Source: Chloroflexota bacterium
GTDB taxonomy: Bacteria; Chloroflexota; Anaerolineae; CG2-30-64-16
Assembly (NCBI GenBank): GCA_029555885.1
Contig: JAKPQT010000239.1
Span: 1 to 12,026 of the forward strand
Reading direction: 5' to 3'
Length of the DNA stretch: 12,026 nt
In this document: positions 6,000 through 12,026 of the stretch, piece after piece
Numbering within the stretch: the first letter of the stretch is position 1
How the letters are laid out: each line of letters starts with the position of its first letter
The notes under the pieces: generated by a model
The model's input: only the letters and a program-made list of their open reading frames with translations
The model's database searches: none
What the model was told of the DNA's origin: nothing
Position numbers and translations under genes: made by a program

Positions 6000-7370
6000 A
6001 TGGAACGGTTGGCAATGCAGGTTACTGAGAGCACACTGCTGCCCGGCCCCGGCACGCTCGCCGCGCTGGCCGGCCTGCGCCGGGAGGGCTTCCTCGGTTA
6101 CGTCGGCAGCCTGTGGCAGGCGCATGGCGACACCTTCCGGCTCCGCCTGGGGCCGCGCACGCTGGTCTTCGCGCTGCACCCGGACGCGGTGCGCCATGTG
6201 AACGTCACGCAGCGGCAGGCCTACGACAAGGCCGGCAGCTACGACTCCGTACGGCGCTTCATTCTCGGGGACGGGCTCGTCGCGAGCACGGGCGAGCTGT
6301 GGCGGCGCCAGCGCAAGCTCATGTCGCCCTTCTTTACCCCGCGCGGGGTGCAGGCCTACGCCCCGATCATGCTCCGCGACGGCGTGCGCCTGCTGGACCG
6401 CTGGGAGGGCCTGGCCCGCAGCGGCGAGCCCGTCGAGATGGGCCACGAGATGACGCTGGTCACGGCCAGGATCATCCTTCGTGCGCTCTTCAGCACCGAG
6501 ACCGACGACGCCATCATCGACATGAAGGACGCGGTCGAAACCATGATCGGCTTCGTCACCGCGCGGCAGGCGAGCCTGCCCCTGCCGCTGTGGGCGCCCA
6601 CTCACCTCAACCGGACGTACCGCGTCGCGCGGCAGAAGGTGCACGCCTACATCGACGGCGTCATCGCCCGCCGCCGCAGCCTGCCCGAGAGCGAGTGGCC
6701 CGACGACCTCCTGACCCGGCTGATGCAGGCGCGCGACGAGGAGACCGGCGCACCCATGGCCGCGACCCTCCTGCGCGACGAGTCCATCACCATGTTCTTT
6801 GCCGGGCACGAGACCACCGCCCGGACGATGGCCGCGGCCTGGTACGCGCTGGCGGCCAACCCTGCGGTCGCGGACCGGCTGCACGCCGAGCTCGACGCGG
6901 CCCTGGGCGACCGCGACCCCACCCTGGAGGACCTGCCGCGGCTGCCGTACACGCTCCAGGTGGTTAAGGAGGTCCTGCGTCTCTACCCGCCCGCGCCGTT
7001 CTATGTCCGGGATGCCGTTAAGGACAATACGCTGGCCGGCTACCCCATCCCCGCGGGCACTGCGGTCATGCTCTCGCCGTACTTCACCCACCGCCACCGC
7101 GCGTTCTGGGAGGATCCGCTCGCGTTCGACCCCGACCGCTGGACCGCGGACCGCGAGGCCGCGCAGCATCCCTACGCGTACCATCCCTTTGCCGCGGGCC
7201 AGCGCATCTGCCTCGGCAACAACTTTTCGCTGCTGGAGATGCATCTCCTGTTGGCCGTGCTGGCCCGCCGTTTCGCGCCCCGCCTGGTCGCCGGCTACAC
7301 CCCCCGGTGGGTCATGCGCGGCGTCCTCGCCCCCGCCAACGGCCTGCCCATGGTGATCGCGGCGCGGTGA
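6000..7370 (+). CDS. Cytochrome P450 monooxygenase
   Basis: 456 residues, a normal length for a soluble bacterial P450. The signatures are complete: the I-helix oxygen-activation motif A268-G-H-E-T-T273; K-helix E324-V-L-R327; the P-x-R region D-P-D-R-W; and the heme loop F-A-A-G-Q-R-I-C404-L-G, with Cys404 as the iron ligand. The AGHETT motif, the heme loop and the C-terminal L-L-E-M-H-L-L-L-A style resemble the CYP102/CYP4-like branch more than camphor-type P450s. No fused reductase, ferredoxin or ferredoxin reductase is nearby, so electrons must come from a partner elsewhere. The hydrophobic proximal segment (L-L-P-G-P) is present without a membrane anchor. ATG 6000 is used, but AGAGG directly abuts it; ATG 6015 (five codons later) is a plausible alternative. 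The substrate cannot be told; fatty acids or terpenoids are typical for this branch (inference). Confidence 0.93.
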   Translation: MERLAMQVTESTLLPGPGTLAALAGLRREGFLGYVGSLWQAHGDTFRLRLGPRTLVFALHPDAVRHVNVTQRQAYDKAGSYDSVRRFILGDGLVASTGELWRRQRKLMSPFFTPRGVQAYAPIMLRDGVRLLDRWEGLARSGEPVEMGHEMTLVTARIILRALFSTETDDAIIDMKDAVETMIGFVTARQASLPLPLWAPTHLNRTYRVARQKVHAYIDGVIARRRSLPESEWPDDLLTRLMQARDEETGAPMAATLLRDESITMFFAGHETTARTMAAAWYALAANPAVADRLHAELDAALGDRDPTLEDLPRLPYTLQVVKEVLRLYPPAPFYVRDAVKDNTLAGYPIPAGTAVMLSPYFTHRHRAFWEDPLAFDPDRWTADREAAQHPYAYHPFAAGQRICLGNNFSLLEMHLLLAVLARRFAPRLVAGYTPRWVMRGVLAPANGLPMVIAAR

Positions 7371-7416
7371 GAAACCCGTTTTCGTGCGCACAGCTGCGCC
7401 TGAGAAAACGGGTTTC
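7371..7416. terminator. Hairpin between convergent genes, starting right after the P450 stop
   Basis: GAAACCCGTTTT (7371-7382) pairs exactly with AAAACGGGTTTC (7405-7416). The 22-base loop holds a further small stem (GCGCA/TGCGC). The stem begins at the base after the P450 TGA and faces the end of the dehydrogenase gene, so it probably acts as a bidirectional terminator. The A/T ends of the arms give each transcript a short U stretch inside the stem, not after it. Confidence 0.55.
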
Positions 7417-7419
7417 CAT

Positions 7420-7447
7420 AATCTTCAATCTTCAATCTTGAATCGTC
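7420..7447. repeat. Seven-base tandem repeat at the 3' end of the dehydrogenase gene
   Basis: Four consecutive 7-mers: AATCTTC, AATCTTC, AATCTTG, AATCGTC (7420-7447), followed by AAT. The reverse complement of the last unit supplies the TGA stop of the dehydrogenase (7446-7448). Short A/T-rich heptads stand out in this GC-rich background. Confidence 0.8.
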
Positions 7448-8405
7448 AATACCCCAACCGCTTATCCACCACGTTCCGCAGCTCCTCCCCCTGCACATAG
7501 CGGCGGAGGTTGTCGAGGAAGATGGCCATCGCGCGGTGGTGGTATTCCGGGGTCGCGCCGGAATAATGGGCGGTGATGATGACGTTGGGCATCTTCCACA
7601 GGGGCGAGTCCGCGGGCAGCGGCTCCTGCTCGAAGACGTCCAGCCCCGCGCCGGTCAGCCACCCCTCCTGCAGCCCGCGGACCAGCGCGGCCTCGTCCAC
7701 CGTCCCGCCGCGGCCGATGTTGACCAGGTACGCGGTGGGCTTCATGCGCCGGAGCGCAGCCTCGTCGAACATGTGCCGCGTCTCGGGCGTCAGCGGCGCG
7801 GTCAGCACCACGAAGTCCGCCTCCGGCAGCCAGTCGTGCAGCCGGCTCATATCGCCCATGCGCTCGACCCCCTCGACCGCGCGGCCGGGGTTCCGGCGAA
7901 TGCCCCACACGCGCATGCCGAACGCGGCGGCCAGGTGCGCGGTGCGCCGGCCGATCGCGCCGACGCCGACCAGGAGCATCGTCTTGCCCGCCAGCTCGAA
8001 CACCGCATCGCCCTGCCGCCGCCATTCGCCGGCCGCTTGCGCATCGAACGCACGGGGCAAATCACGGGCAAACGCGAGCAGGAACGCAAAGATGTGCTCG
8101 CTGATATTGATCGCGTGGACGCCGGATGCGTTCGTGAGGGTGAAGTCGCGAGCGGCCAGCTCCGGGTGCCGCGCCAGCCAGTCCGCGCCCGCGCCCCACT
8201 GCTGGTACCAGCGGAGGTTCGGCGCCTGGTTCAGCAGGGCCGGCGACACGTGGCCGGTGACGATATCGGCCTCGGGCAGCACGGCCAGCATTTCGTCGCG
8301 GTCGTCCGTGATGACGACCTTCGCGCCGGGCGCGAGCCGGGCGATCTCGGCCCGCTCCGCCTCGGTGATTGCGGATTCCGCTTGAGTAATCAGTATGGTA
8401 TGCAT
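7446..8405 (-). CDS. D-2-hydroxyacid dehydrogenase (NAD(P)-dependent)
   Basis: 319 residues from the ATG at 8405. A start 12 codons further upstream would lie across the promoter and was rejected. The NAD(P)-binding Rossmann motif is G147-V-G-A-I-G152. The catalytic set of the family is complete: Arg232 in N-I-G-R-G-G-T-V-D-E, Glu261 in D-V-F-E-Q-E-P-L, and His280 in T-A-H-Y-S-G. The W-Y-Q-Q-W-G-A-G-A-D motif near residues 67-75 resembles the subgroup annotated as glyoxylate/hydroxypyruvate reductase-like or phosphoglycerate dehydrogenase-like. Members reduce 2-keto acids to D-2-hydroxy acids or the reverse in the cytoplasm. The Arg at 170-171 after the second strand (G-I-R-R-N-P) hints at NADPH preference (inference). 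The gene converges with the P450 and diverges from the GNAT gene. Confidence 0.92.
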   Translation of the reverse strand: MHTILITQAESAITEAERAEIARLAPGAKVVITDDRDEMLAVLPEADIVTGHVSPALLNQAPNLRWYQQWGAGADWLARHPELAARDFTLTNASGVHAINISEHIFAFLLAFARDLPRAFDAQAAGEWRRQGDAVFELAGKTMLLVGVGAIGRRTAHLAAAFGMRVWGIRRNPGRAVEGVERMGDMSRLHDWLPEADFVVLTAPLTPETRHMFDEAALRRMKPTAYLVNIGRGGTVDEAALVRGLQEGWLTGAGLDVFEQEPLPADSPLWKMPNVIITAHYSGATPEYHHRAMAIFLDNLRRYVQGEELRNVVDKRLGY

Positions 8406-8412
8406 GTGCCGG

Positions 8413-8421
8413 ATTATAGCA
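8413..8421 (-). promoter_or_regulatory. Extended -10 promoter of the dehydrogenase, predicted leaderless
   Basis: On the minus strand this reads TGC-TATAAT. The -10 box ends at 8413 and the A of the ATG is at 8405, so transcription should start at or one base before the start codon. No Shine-Dalgarno sequence lies between them, which agrees with a leaderless message. Confidence 0.6.
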
Positions 8422-8454
8422 GAAAGCGGGCAGATTTCCATGCGCGGCCCCCTA

Positions 8455-8463
8455 TGCTACAAT
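8455..8463 (+). promoter_or_regulatory. Extended -10 promoter of the GNAT acetyltransferase
   Basis: TGC-TACAAT, one base different from the divergent dehydrogenase box. The predicted start near 8470 leaves a leader of about 26 bases containing AGGAAGGAG (8479-8487). A -35 is not evident. Confidence 0.55.
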
Positions 8464-8495
8464 CGTCGCCAGGCACAGAGGAAGGAGCCGCCACC

Positions 8496-8993
8496 ATGAC
8501 AGACACGCCCGAACTCACGCCCGATGCCGTCGTCTCCCTGCGCGAGATCACGGCCGAGACCCTGTTTCCCATCATCAAGCTCAGCGAGACGCTGACTGAG
8601 ACGCAGCGGCACATGGTCGCGCCCAACGCGGTCTCCATCGCGGAGGCGCACTTCTCGCCCTATGCCTGGTTCCGCGCCATCTATGCCGACGAGACGCCGG
8701 TGGGCTTCCTGATGCTCCACATCGGGCCGGAGGACGACACTAAGCCCGCGGAGGAGCAGCCGGTGGTCCACTTCCTCTGGCGGCTGATGGTCGGCGGAGC
8801 GTACCAGGGCAAGGGGTTCGGCCGCCGTGCGCTCGAGCTGCTGATGGACCGGCTGCGCGGCGAGGGCGTGACCCGCCTGGCCGTGAGCTGCCATCCTGGC
8901 GACGATGGCCCCGAGGGGTTCTACCGCCGGCTCGGCTTCGAGCGCGACGGCAAGTGGTACGACGACGAGGTCGGCATGTCGCGGGGGTTGTAG
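8496..8993 (+). CDS. GNAT-family N-acetyltransferase, polyamine-acetyltransferase-like
   Basis: 165 residues from ATG 8496, with AAGGAG about 9 bases upstream. The acetyl-CoA pyrophosphate-binding motif A is clear: W-R-L-M-V-G-G-A-Y-Q104-G-K-G-F-G-R110. It is followed by helix 3 (A-L-E-L-L-M-D-R-L) and motif B (G-F-Y-R-R-L-G-F-E-R). The N-terminal V-S-L-R-E-I-T-A-E, the H-M-V-A-P-N-A-V-S-I-A-E-A block and A-I-Y-A-D-E-T-P-V-G-F closely follow the pattern of spermidine/spermine (diamine) acetyltransferases of the BltD/PaiA type, so polyamine acetylation is the best guess; the acceptor is not proven. It is cytoplasmic and transcribed divergently from the dehydrogenase. Confidence 0.85.
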   Translation: MTDTPELTPDAVVSLREITAETLFPIIKLSETLTETQRHMVAPNAVSIAEAHFSPYAWFRAIYADETPVGFLMLHIGPEDDTKPAEEQPVVHFLWRLMVGGAYQGKGFGRRALELLMDRLRGEGVTRLAVSCHPGDDGPEGFYRRLGFERDGKWYDDEVGMSRGL

Positions 8994-9013
8994 GCGGGTT
9001 GATGACTGGTAGA

Positions 9014-9054
9014 AGTGTGGGTTGTGGGCCGTTTTGTGGCCCACAACCCACACT
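9014..9054. terminator. Perfect 17-bp hairpin after the acetyltransferase
   Basis: AGTGTGGGTTGTGGGCC (9014-9030), a 7-base loop (GTTTTGT), and the exact complement at 9038-9054. It starts 20 bases after the TAG at 8993 and ends 24 bases before the next start. The stem strength and position suit a terminator or transcript-end stabiliser, but no T-run follows. Confidence 0.5.
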
Positions 9055-9078
9055 AACCTGATAGGATCGGAGCGGTTT

Positions 9079-10242
9079 GTGCGCGTATTGGCTTCGCTGT
9101 TCTACTTCACCTATTTCGCGGCGATGGGGACGCTGTTCCCGTTCCTCAACCTCTATTTCCAGCAGGCCGGCATGACCACCGGGCAGATCGGCGTGCTGGC
9201 CGCGGTTCCGCCGCTGACCGTCCTGGTAGCCGCGCCGTTGTGGGGCGGGCTGGCCGATGCGCTCGGGCTGCACCGCCGGCTGCTGCCGCTGACCGTCTTC
9301 GGGACCGCGCTGCCCGCGCTCGCGCTGACCCAGGCGGATACTTTCGGGCTGCTGGCCCTCTGTGTGCTGGCCTATGCGTTCTTCAATGCGCCGATCATGC
9401 CGCTGGCCGACAACGCCTCGCTCGCCATCCTGGGCGACCGCCGCGACGAGTACGGCTGGCTGCGCATCTGGGGCGCGATCAGCTACGGCGTCACCGCGGT
9501 CGCGGCCGGCGCGCTGGCCGACCGGCTCGGGGTCCGCGCGGCTTTCGTCGCATTCGCGATCCTCATGGCGCTGACCGGGCTGGTCGCGCTCCGGCTGCCC
9601 GCGCCCCCGCGGCTGGCTCGCCAGCACTACCTCTCCGCGCTGCGCGGCCTGGCCGCGAACCCGCGCTGGCTGGCGTTCCTCGGCGCGGTCTTCCTTGCAG
9701 GCGTCAGCCTCGCCATCTACCAGAACTACCTCGTCATCTTCATGACCGGCCTGGGCGCCAGCGCCGCGCTCTACGGGCTGTCGATTGCCGCGGCGGGCGC
9801 GAGCGAGCTGCCGGTCTACGCGTTCGGCCAGCGACTGCTCCGCCGGCTCAAGCCCGCGGGCCTGCTCATGGTCGCACTGGCCGCGTTCGCGCTGCGCGGC
9901 CTCGCCTACTCGCTCGTTGCGGACCCAGCCTGGGCGGTCGCGGCCCAGCTGCTCCACGGGCTGTCGTTCTCCGCCATGTGGATCGCCGCAGTGGTCTATG
10001 CGGCGCAGATCGCGCCGCGCGGCCTCGGCGCAAGCGCGCTGGCGGCCATGAACGCGGCCCAGTTCGGGCTGGCCGCGGCGACCGGCGCGCTGGTCGGCGC
10101 GTCGCTCTACGCCCTCGCCGGGCCCGCGGCCACGTTCCGGGTGGCCGGTGGGCTCGCGCTGGCGGGGCTGGTGCTGTTTGCAGTGGCGGAGAGAGGGCTG
10201 GGCGGCCGCAGGCCGCACGTGCGGCCTGCGGCCCGCACATGA
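9079..10242 (+). CDS. Major facilitator superfamily transporter (MFS_1-like)
   Basis: 387 residues from GTG 9079, preceded by GGAG at 6-base spacing. An upstream GTG at 9022 would start inside the hairpin and was rejected. The protein is a run of about 11-12 hydrophobic helices. Motif A of the superfamily sits between helices 2 and 3 (G-G-L-A-D-A-L-G-L-H-R-R), and there is a second G-A-L-A-D-R-L-G-V-R-A in the repeat. The opening F-Y-F-T-Y-F-A-A-M-G-T-L-F-P-F-L-N-L-Y and N-A-P-I-M-P-L-A-D match the pattern of the HcaT/LacY-like MFS_1 group (proton-coupled uptake of aromatic acids, nucleosides or sugars). The substrate is unknown. The C-terminal tail R-R-P-H-V-R-P-A-A is encoded by a palindrome and is probably not functional. 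The next gene begins 33 bases downstream, probably in the same operon. Confidence 0.88.
   Translation: MRVLASLFYFTYFAAMGTLFPFLNLYFQQAGMTTGQIGVLAAVPPLTVLVAAPLWGGLADALGLHRRLLPLTVFGTALPALALTQADTFGLLALCVLAYAFFNAPIMPLADNASLAILGDRRDEYGWLRIWGAISYGVTAVAAGALADRLGVRAAFVAFAILMALTGLVALRLPAPPRLARQHYLSALRGLAANPRWLAFLGAVFLAGVSLAIYQNYLVIFMTGLGASAALYGLSIAAAGASELPVYAFGQRLLRRLKPAGLLMVALAAFALRGLAYSLVADPAWAVAAQLLHGLSFSAMWIAAVVYAAQIAPRGLGASALAAMNAAQFGLAAATGALVGASLYALAGPAATFRVAGGLALAGLVLFAVAERGLGGRRPHVRPAART
10204..10233. repeat. Perfect 30-bp palindrome inside the 3' end of the transporter gene
   Basis: GGCCGCAGGCCGCAC (10204-10218) is followed at once by its exact complement (10219-10233), with no spacer. It ends nine bases before the TGA at 10240-10242. 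It could cruciform in DNA or fold as a GC-rich RNA hairpin between the transporter and hydrolase coding regions. Confidence 0.85.
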
Positions 10243-10274
10243 GGCTCGCGCCTGATCTGCCAGGAGGACACCAC

Positions 10275-11108
10275 ATGCCTATCACACTCGAAACCCGGCA
10301 GGTCGCCGGCATCCCGATCCTCACGCTGATTCCGGAGGACCCAGGCCCGCGACCGGTGGTCTTCTTCGTGCCGGGCTACACCGGGACGAAGGAGAGCGGG
10401 CTGAGCCTGGGTTACCGGCTCGCGCGGCTGGGGTTCTACGTCGTCAGCTTCGACCCCCTCCTGCACGGCGAGCGGTATGCGCCGCGGCTCGATCACGCGC
10501 ACGAGCCCGCGGAGGGGGGCATCTACCCGCCGGAGACCGGCTTGGACACCGGCGTGACCTTCTTGCAGGTCATCCACCAGTGCGCGCTGGACATCCGCAC
10601 GCTCATCGATGCCCTTGCGGACGACCCGCGTGCGGACACAGCCAACTGCGGCGTGACCGGCCCCTCGATGGGCGGATACGCCAGCTATCTCGCCTTCGCC
10701 GACATCCCCGAACTGCGCGCCGCGGTCCCGATGATCGGCATCCCGACCTTTACCGAGCGCTGGCTGGATCTGCTGGACGAGTGCGCCTTCTCCGACGAGG
10801 GGTGGGCCGCGGCCCTGCGCCAGGTCGAGGCGCAGACCGCAGCGCATACCGCCTTCATCCGAGAGATCGACCCCGCGGAGCGGCTGCGCGGCGCTGCGCC
10901 CCGGGCCCTGCTCATGATGAACTGTGACTTCGACACGGACCAGCCCAAGCTCTACGCCGTGCGCTGCTACCGCGACCTCGAACCGCATTACCGCGCGTGC
11001 CCCGGGCAGTTGCGGCTGATGATTTACCCGGCTGCACACGTCGTCACACCGGACATGGAGCGCGACGCGGTAGACTGGTTCGTCCAACACCTGCTGCAAG
11101 GAGAGTAA
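10275..11108 (+). CDS. Alpha/beta hydrolase, YitV/YjfP-like esterase
   Basis: 277 residues from ATG 10275, with AGGAGG (10262-10267) 7 bases upstream. The nucleophile elbow is G-P-S131-M-G-G. The general base is probably His255 (A-A-H-V-V-T-P), and the acid is one of the Asp residues in N-C-D-F-D-T-D (218-222). P-G-Y-T-G-T-K-E near residue 33 and L-H-G-E-R near 63 are the marks of the YitV/YjfP carboxylesterase group; here the oxyanion-loop HG is PG. No signal peptide, so it is cytoplasmic. It lies 32 bases after the MFS gene, so the transporter may bring in an ester or acylated compound that this enzyme cleaves (inference). Its end contains the AAGGAGAG ribosome site for the following broken gene. 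Confidence 0.85.
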   Translation: MPITLETRQVAGIPILTLIPEDPGPRPVVFFVPGYTGTKESGLSLGYRLARLGFYVVSFDPLLHGERYAPRLDHAHEPAEGGIYPPETGLDTGVTFLQVIHQCALDIRTLIDALADDPRADTANCGVTGPSMGGYASYLAFADIPELRAAVPMIGIPTFTERWLDLLDECAFSDEGWAAALRQVEAQTAAHTAFIREIDPAERLRGAAPRALLMMNCDFDTDQPKLYAVRCYRDLEPHYRACPGQLRLMIYPAAHVVTPDMERDAVDWFVQHLLQGE

Positions 11109-11113
11109 TTCAC

Positions 11114-11470
11114 ATGGCTGACCGCCAACAGGACAATGCCCCCGATGTCAACCAGGACCTGGACTTCTCGCGGCGCGAGTAGTCCATCACCCATGCCTTC
11201 CTGCTCGTGCTGACGCTCGTCGGCGCGGCGATCCTGCTTTCGGTGCTCAAGCAGAAGTCCCGGACGCTCGACAGGCTGGTGGACGGCGGGCCGGTTGTGG
11301 TCATCGAGCGGGGCCAGCTGCACCAGGAGCGGATGGACAAGATGCGCGTGGACGCGGCCGAAATCATGGAGTCTGCGCGGCAGCAGGAGGGCCTGCGCCG
11401 CCTGGACGAGATCGACTACGCCGTGGTCGAGCGCAACGGGGATATCACGGTCATACCGAAGGAGGCGTAG
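11114..11470 (+). pseudogene. DUF421 (YetF-type) C-terminal gene interrupted by an in-frame TAG
   Basis: AAGGAGAG (11098-11105) precedes ATG 11114 at good spacing, but the frame meets TAG at 11180-11182 after 22 codons and then stays open to TAG at 11468-11470. The downstream part reads as one membrane helix (A-F-L-L-V-L-T-L-V-G-A-A-I-L-L), then K-S-R-T-L-D-R-L-V-D-G-G-P-V-V-V-I-E-R-G, R-V-D-A-A-E-I, and I-D-Y-A-V-V-E-R-N-G-D-I-T-V-I-P-K. This is the helix 3 plus cytoplasmic C-terminal domain of DUF421 proteins. The two earlier helices of the family are missing. The segment D-F-S-[R-R-E-stop]-S-I-T-H-A-F-L suggests a short in-frame insertion carrying the stop, since relatives tend to read D-F-S-[IV]-T-x-A-F-L. 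Readthrough, a GTG restart at 11207 or a sequencing error are alternatives. The role of the family is poorly known. Confidence 0.7.
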
Positions 11471-11489
11471 GGGCGAGGTCGCCTCGCCC
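11471..11489. terminator. GGGCGAGG hairpin immediately after the DUF421 stop
   Basis: GGGCGAGG (11471-11478), loop TCG, CCTCGCCC (11482-11489), beginning at the base after TAG. Palindromes of the form TAGGGGCG...CGCCC are common intergenic elements in several bacterial groups, so this may be a dispersed repeat that ends transcripts. No T-run follows. Confidence 0.45.
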
Positions 11490-11524
11490 GCCCACGCGGC
11501 CCGTGTTCCGCTGCCCCAGATGGA

Positions 11525-11565
11525 ACGTATGCGCCATGCCAGACGTCCGATGTATGGCGTGTTAC
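11525..11565. repeat. Imperfect hairpin upstream of the lipoprotein gene
   Basis: CGCCAT (11532-11537) pairs with ATGGCG (11554-11559), extended past a small internal bulge by ACGTA at 11525-11529 with TACGT at 11563-11567. It lies in the spacer ahead of the lipoprotein and might be a terminator or a leader structure; no promoter box is clear here. Confidence 0.35.
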
Positions 11566-11602
11566 GTCAGAGATGAATCTATCGAAAGGGTGAGGTGAAT
11601 AG

Positions 11603-11983
11603 ATGTATCGAGCGATATTGATCGTAGTGGCGGCCCTGATGGCCGTGTTGGTAGTGGCGTGTGTGCCGCCCCCGGCGGCTGTGCCCGGGAGCGCCGAGAC
11701 TCCGGTCTCGGCCCCCGCGGGCGGCGAGCAGCCCGACTTCGCAAACCAGGCGCTCGAGTGGCTGGCTACCGAAGCCGGCGTCGCGGTTGAGGACCTGCGC
11801 CTCGTCGAGGCCGAGCGGGTCGAGTGGACGGATTCGTGCTTCGGGCTGGGCGGGCCGGCTGAGTCGTGCCTGGCGGCCGTGACGCCGGGCTGGCGCATCG
11901 TGTTCGAGGCGGGCGGGCAGCAGTACGAGGTCCGGACGAATCTGTCCGGTGAGTCTTTCCGCCTGGCGCCGCAGGCGAGCTGA
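11603..11983 (+). CDS. Small exported lipoprotein of unknown function
   Basis: 126 residues from ATG 11603; GAGGTGA lies 5-7 bases upstream. A hydrophobic leader ends in the lipobox V-V-A-C20, so the mature protein should be lipidated at Cys20 and held on the outer face of the membrane. A Pro/Ala/Gly-rich linker (21-43) follows. The folded part carries A-L-E-W-L-A, V-E-W-T-D-S-C79-F-G-L-G, E-S-C89-L-A-A-V-T-P-G-W-R-I-V-F-E-A and a final Q-Y-E-V-R-T-N. The W-x-D-S-C-x-G-x-G...C...T-P-G-[WY]-x-I pattern is a recurring uncharacterised domain in secreted proteins of Chloroflexota and similar bacteria; the two cysteines probably form a disulfide. No enzymatic motif is visible, and neighbours do not explain its role. 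Confidence 0.8.
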   Translation: MYRAILIVVAALMAVLVVACVPPPAAVPGSAETPVSAPAGGEQPDFANQALEWLATEAGVAVEDLRLVEAERVEWTDSCFGLGGPAESCLAAVTPGWRIVFEAGGQQYEVRTNLSGESFRLAPQAS

Positions 11984-12026
11984 CGCTCACGGACAGCATT
12001 CTATAACGAAATCTGTGTGACGGACC

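Noticed and set aside
5928..7391. Long open frame on the minus strand opposite the P450 (487 codons)
   Set aside because: It mirrors a gene with complete P450 motifs and reads as Arg/Gly/Gln/His-rich low-complexity sequence, typical of the antisense of GC-rich codons.
7536..8495. Upstream extension of the GNAT reading frame
   Set aside because: It lies antisense to the dehydrogenase. The ATG at 8496 has its own ribosome site and promoter, and the 165-residue product fits the family.
9022..9078. Earlier GTG start for the MFS transporter
   Set aside because: It begins inside the left arm of the perfect hairpin and has no ribosome site; GTG 9079 has GGAG at 6 bases and starts at the first membrane helix.
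8740..10218. Long open frame on the minus strand opposite the MFS gene (492 codons)
   Set aside because: Composition is dominated by Arg, Gln, Glu and Gly with no domain; the plus strand encodes a clear 11-12 helix transporter.
1..12026. tRNA, rRNA or riboswitch genes
   Set aside because: No cloverleaf with a conserved T-loop (GTTCRA), rRNA segment or known aptamer core was recognised on either strand by eye; a covariance-model scan would be decisive.

Overview
The window is GC-rich bacterial DNA (mostly about two-thirds G+C by eye) with compact genes, several GTG starts, and many perfect hairpins and short dispersed palindromes between genes. The gene families suggest a Chloroflexota-like bacterium: a secreted 'tail fiber' S74 protein opening with the ASGGSQVG-type domain, a DUF421 remnant, a lipoprotein with a WTDSC...ESC core, and CTTCGACT/CCGCTCAGG repeats. 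That placement is inferred from style, not from a marker gene.

Layout. 1-130: the last codons of an ISL3-type transposase. 129-662: a gene-free stretch with a roughly 155-bp imperfect hairpin. 663-3274: two translationally coupled genes for exported proteins. The first is a repeat-rich fibre with an intramolecular-chaperone (peptidase S74) domain and a C-terminal membrane anchor; the second is a small fibronectin-III-like secreted protein. 3275-4095: a hairpin-rich spacer, a good promoter, then the dead, internally deleted remnant of an IS5-family element. 4096-4693: an orphan reading frame of different composition. 5127-5690: a maltose/galactoside-type O-acetyltransferase. 6000-7370: a stand-alone cytochrome P450. 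7446-8405 (minus): a D-2-hydroxyacid dehydrogenase, convergent with the P450 and divergent from a GNAT acetyltransferase at 8496-8993. 9079-11108: an MFS transporter followed closely by an alpha/beta hydrolase. 11114-11470: a DUF421 C-terminal gene broken by an in-frame TAG. 11603-11983: a small lipoprotein.

How the genes fit together. The clearest functional unit is the 663-3274 pair: an ATGA overlap couples two exported proteins that may form or decorate a surface structure. The transporter and hydrolase (9079-11108) are probably co-transcribed and may import and hydrolyse an unknown ester. The other enzymes look like individually promoted accessory metabolism. Several genes have a recognisable -10 box, three of them of the form TGCTAYMAT (extended -10), and the dehydrogenase promoter lies so close to its ATG that the mRNA should be leaderless.

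The most unusual signals are the predicted self-cleaving, membrane-anchored fibre; the interrupted DUF421 gene; a loop-less 30-bp palindrome that encodes the tail of the MFS protein; the IS5 remnant sitting immediately after a promoter -10; and the series of long perfect hairpins without U-tracts at gene ends. I did not find a complete, clearly new defence or biosynthetic system.
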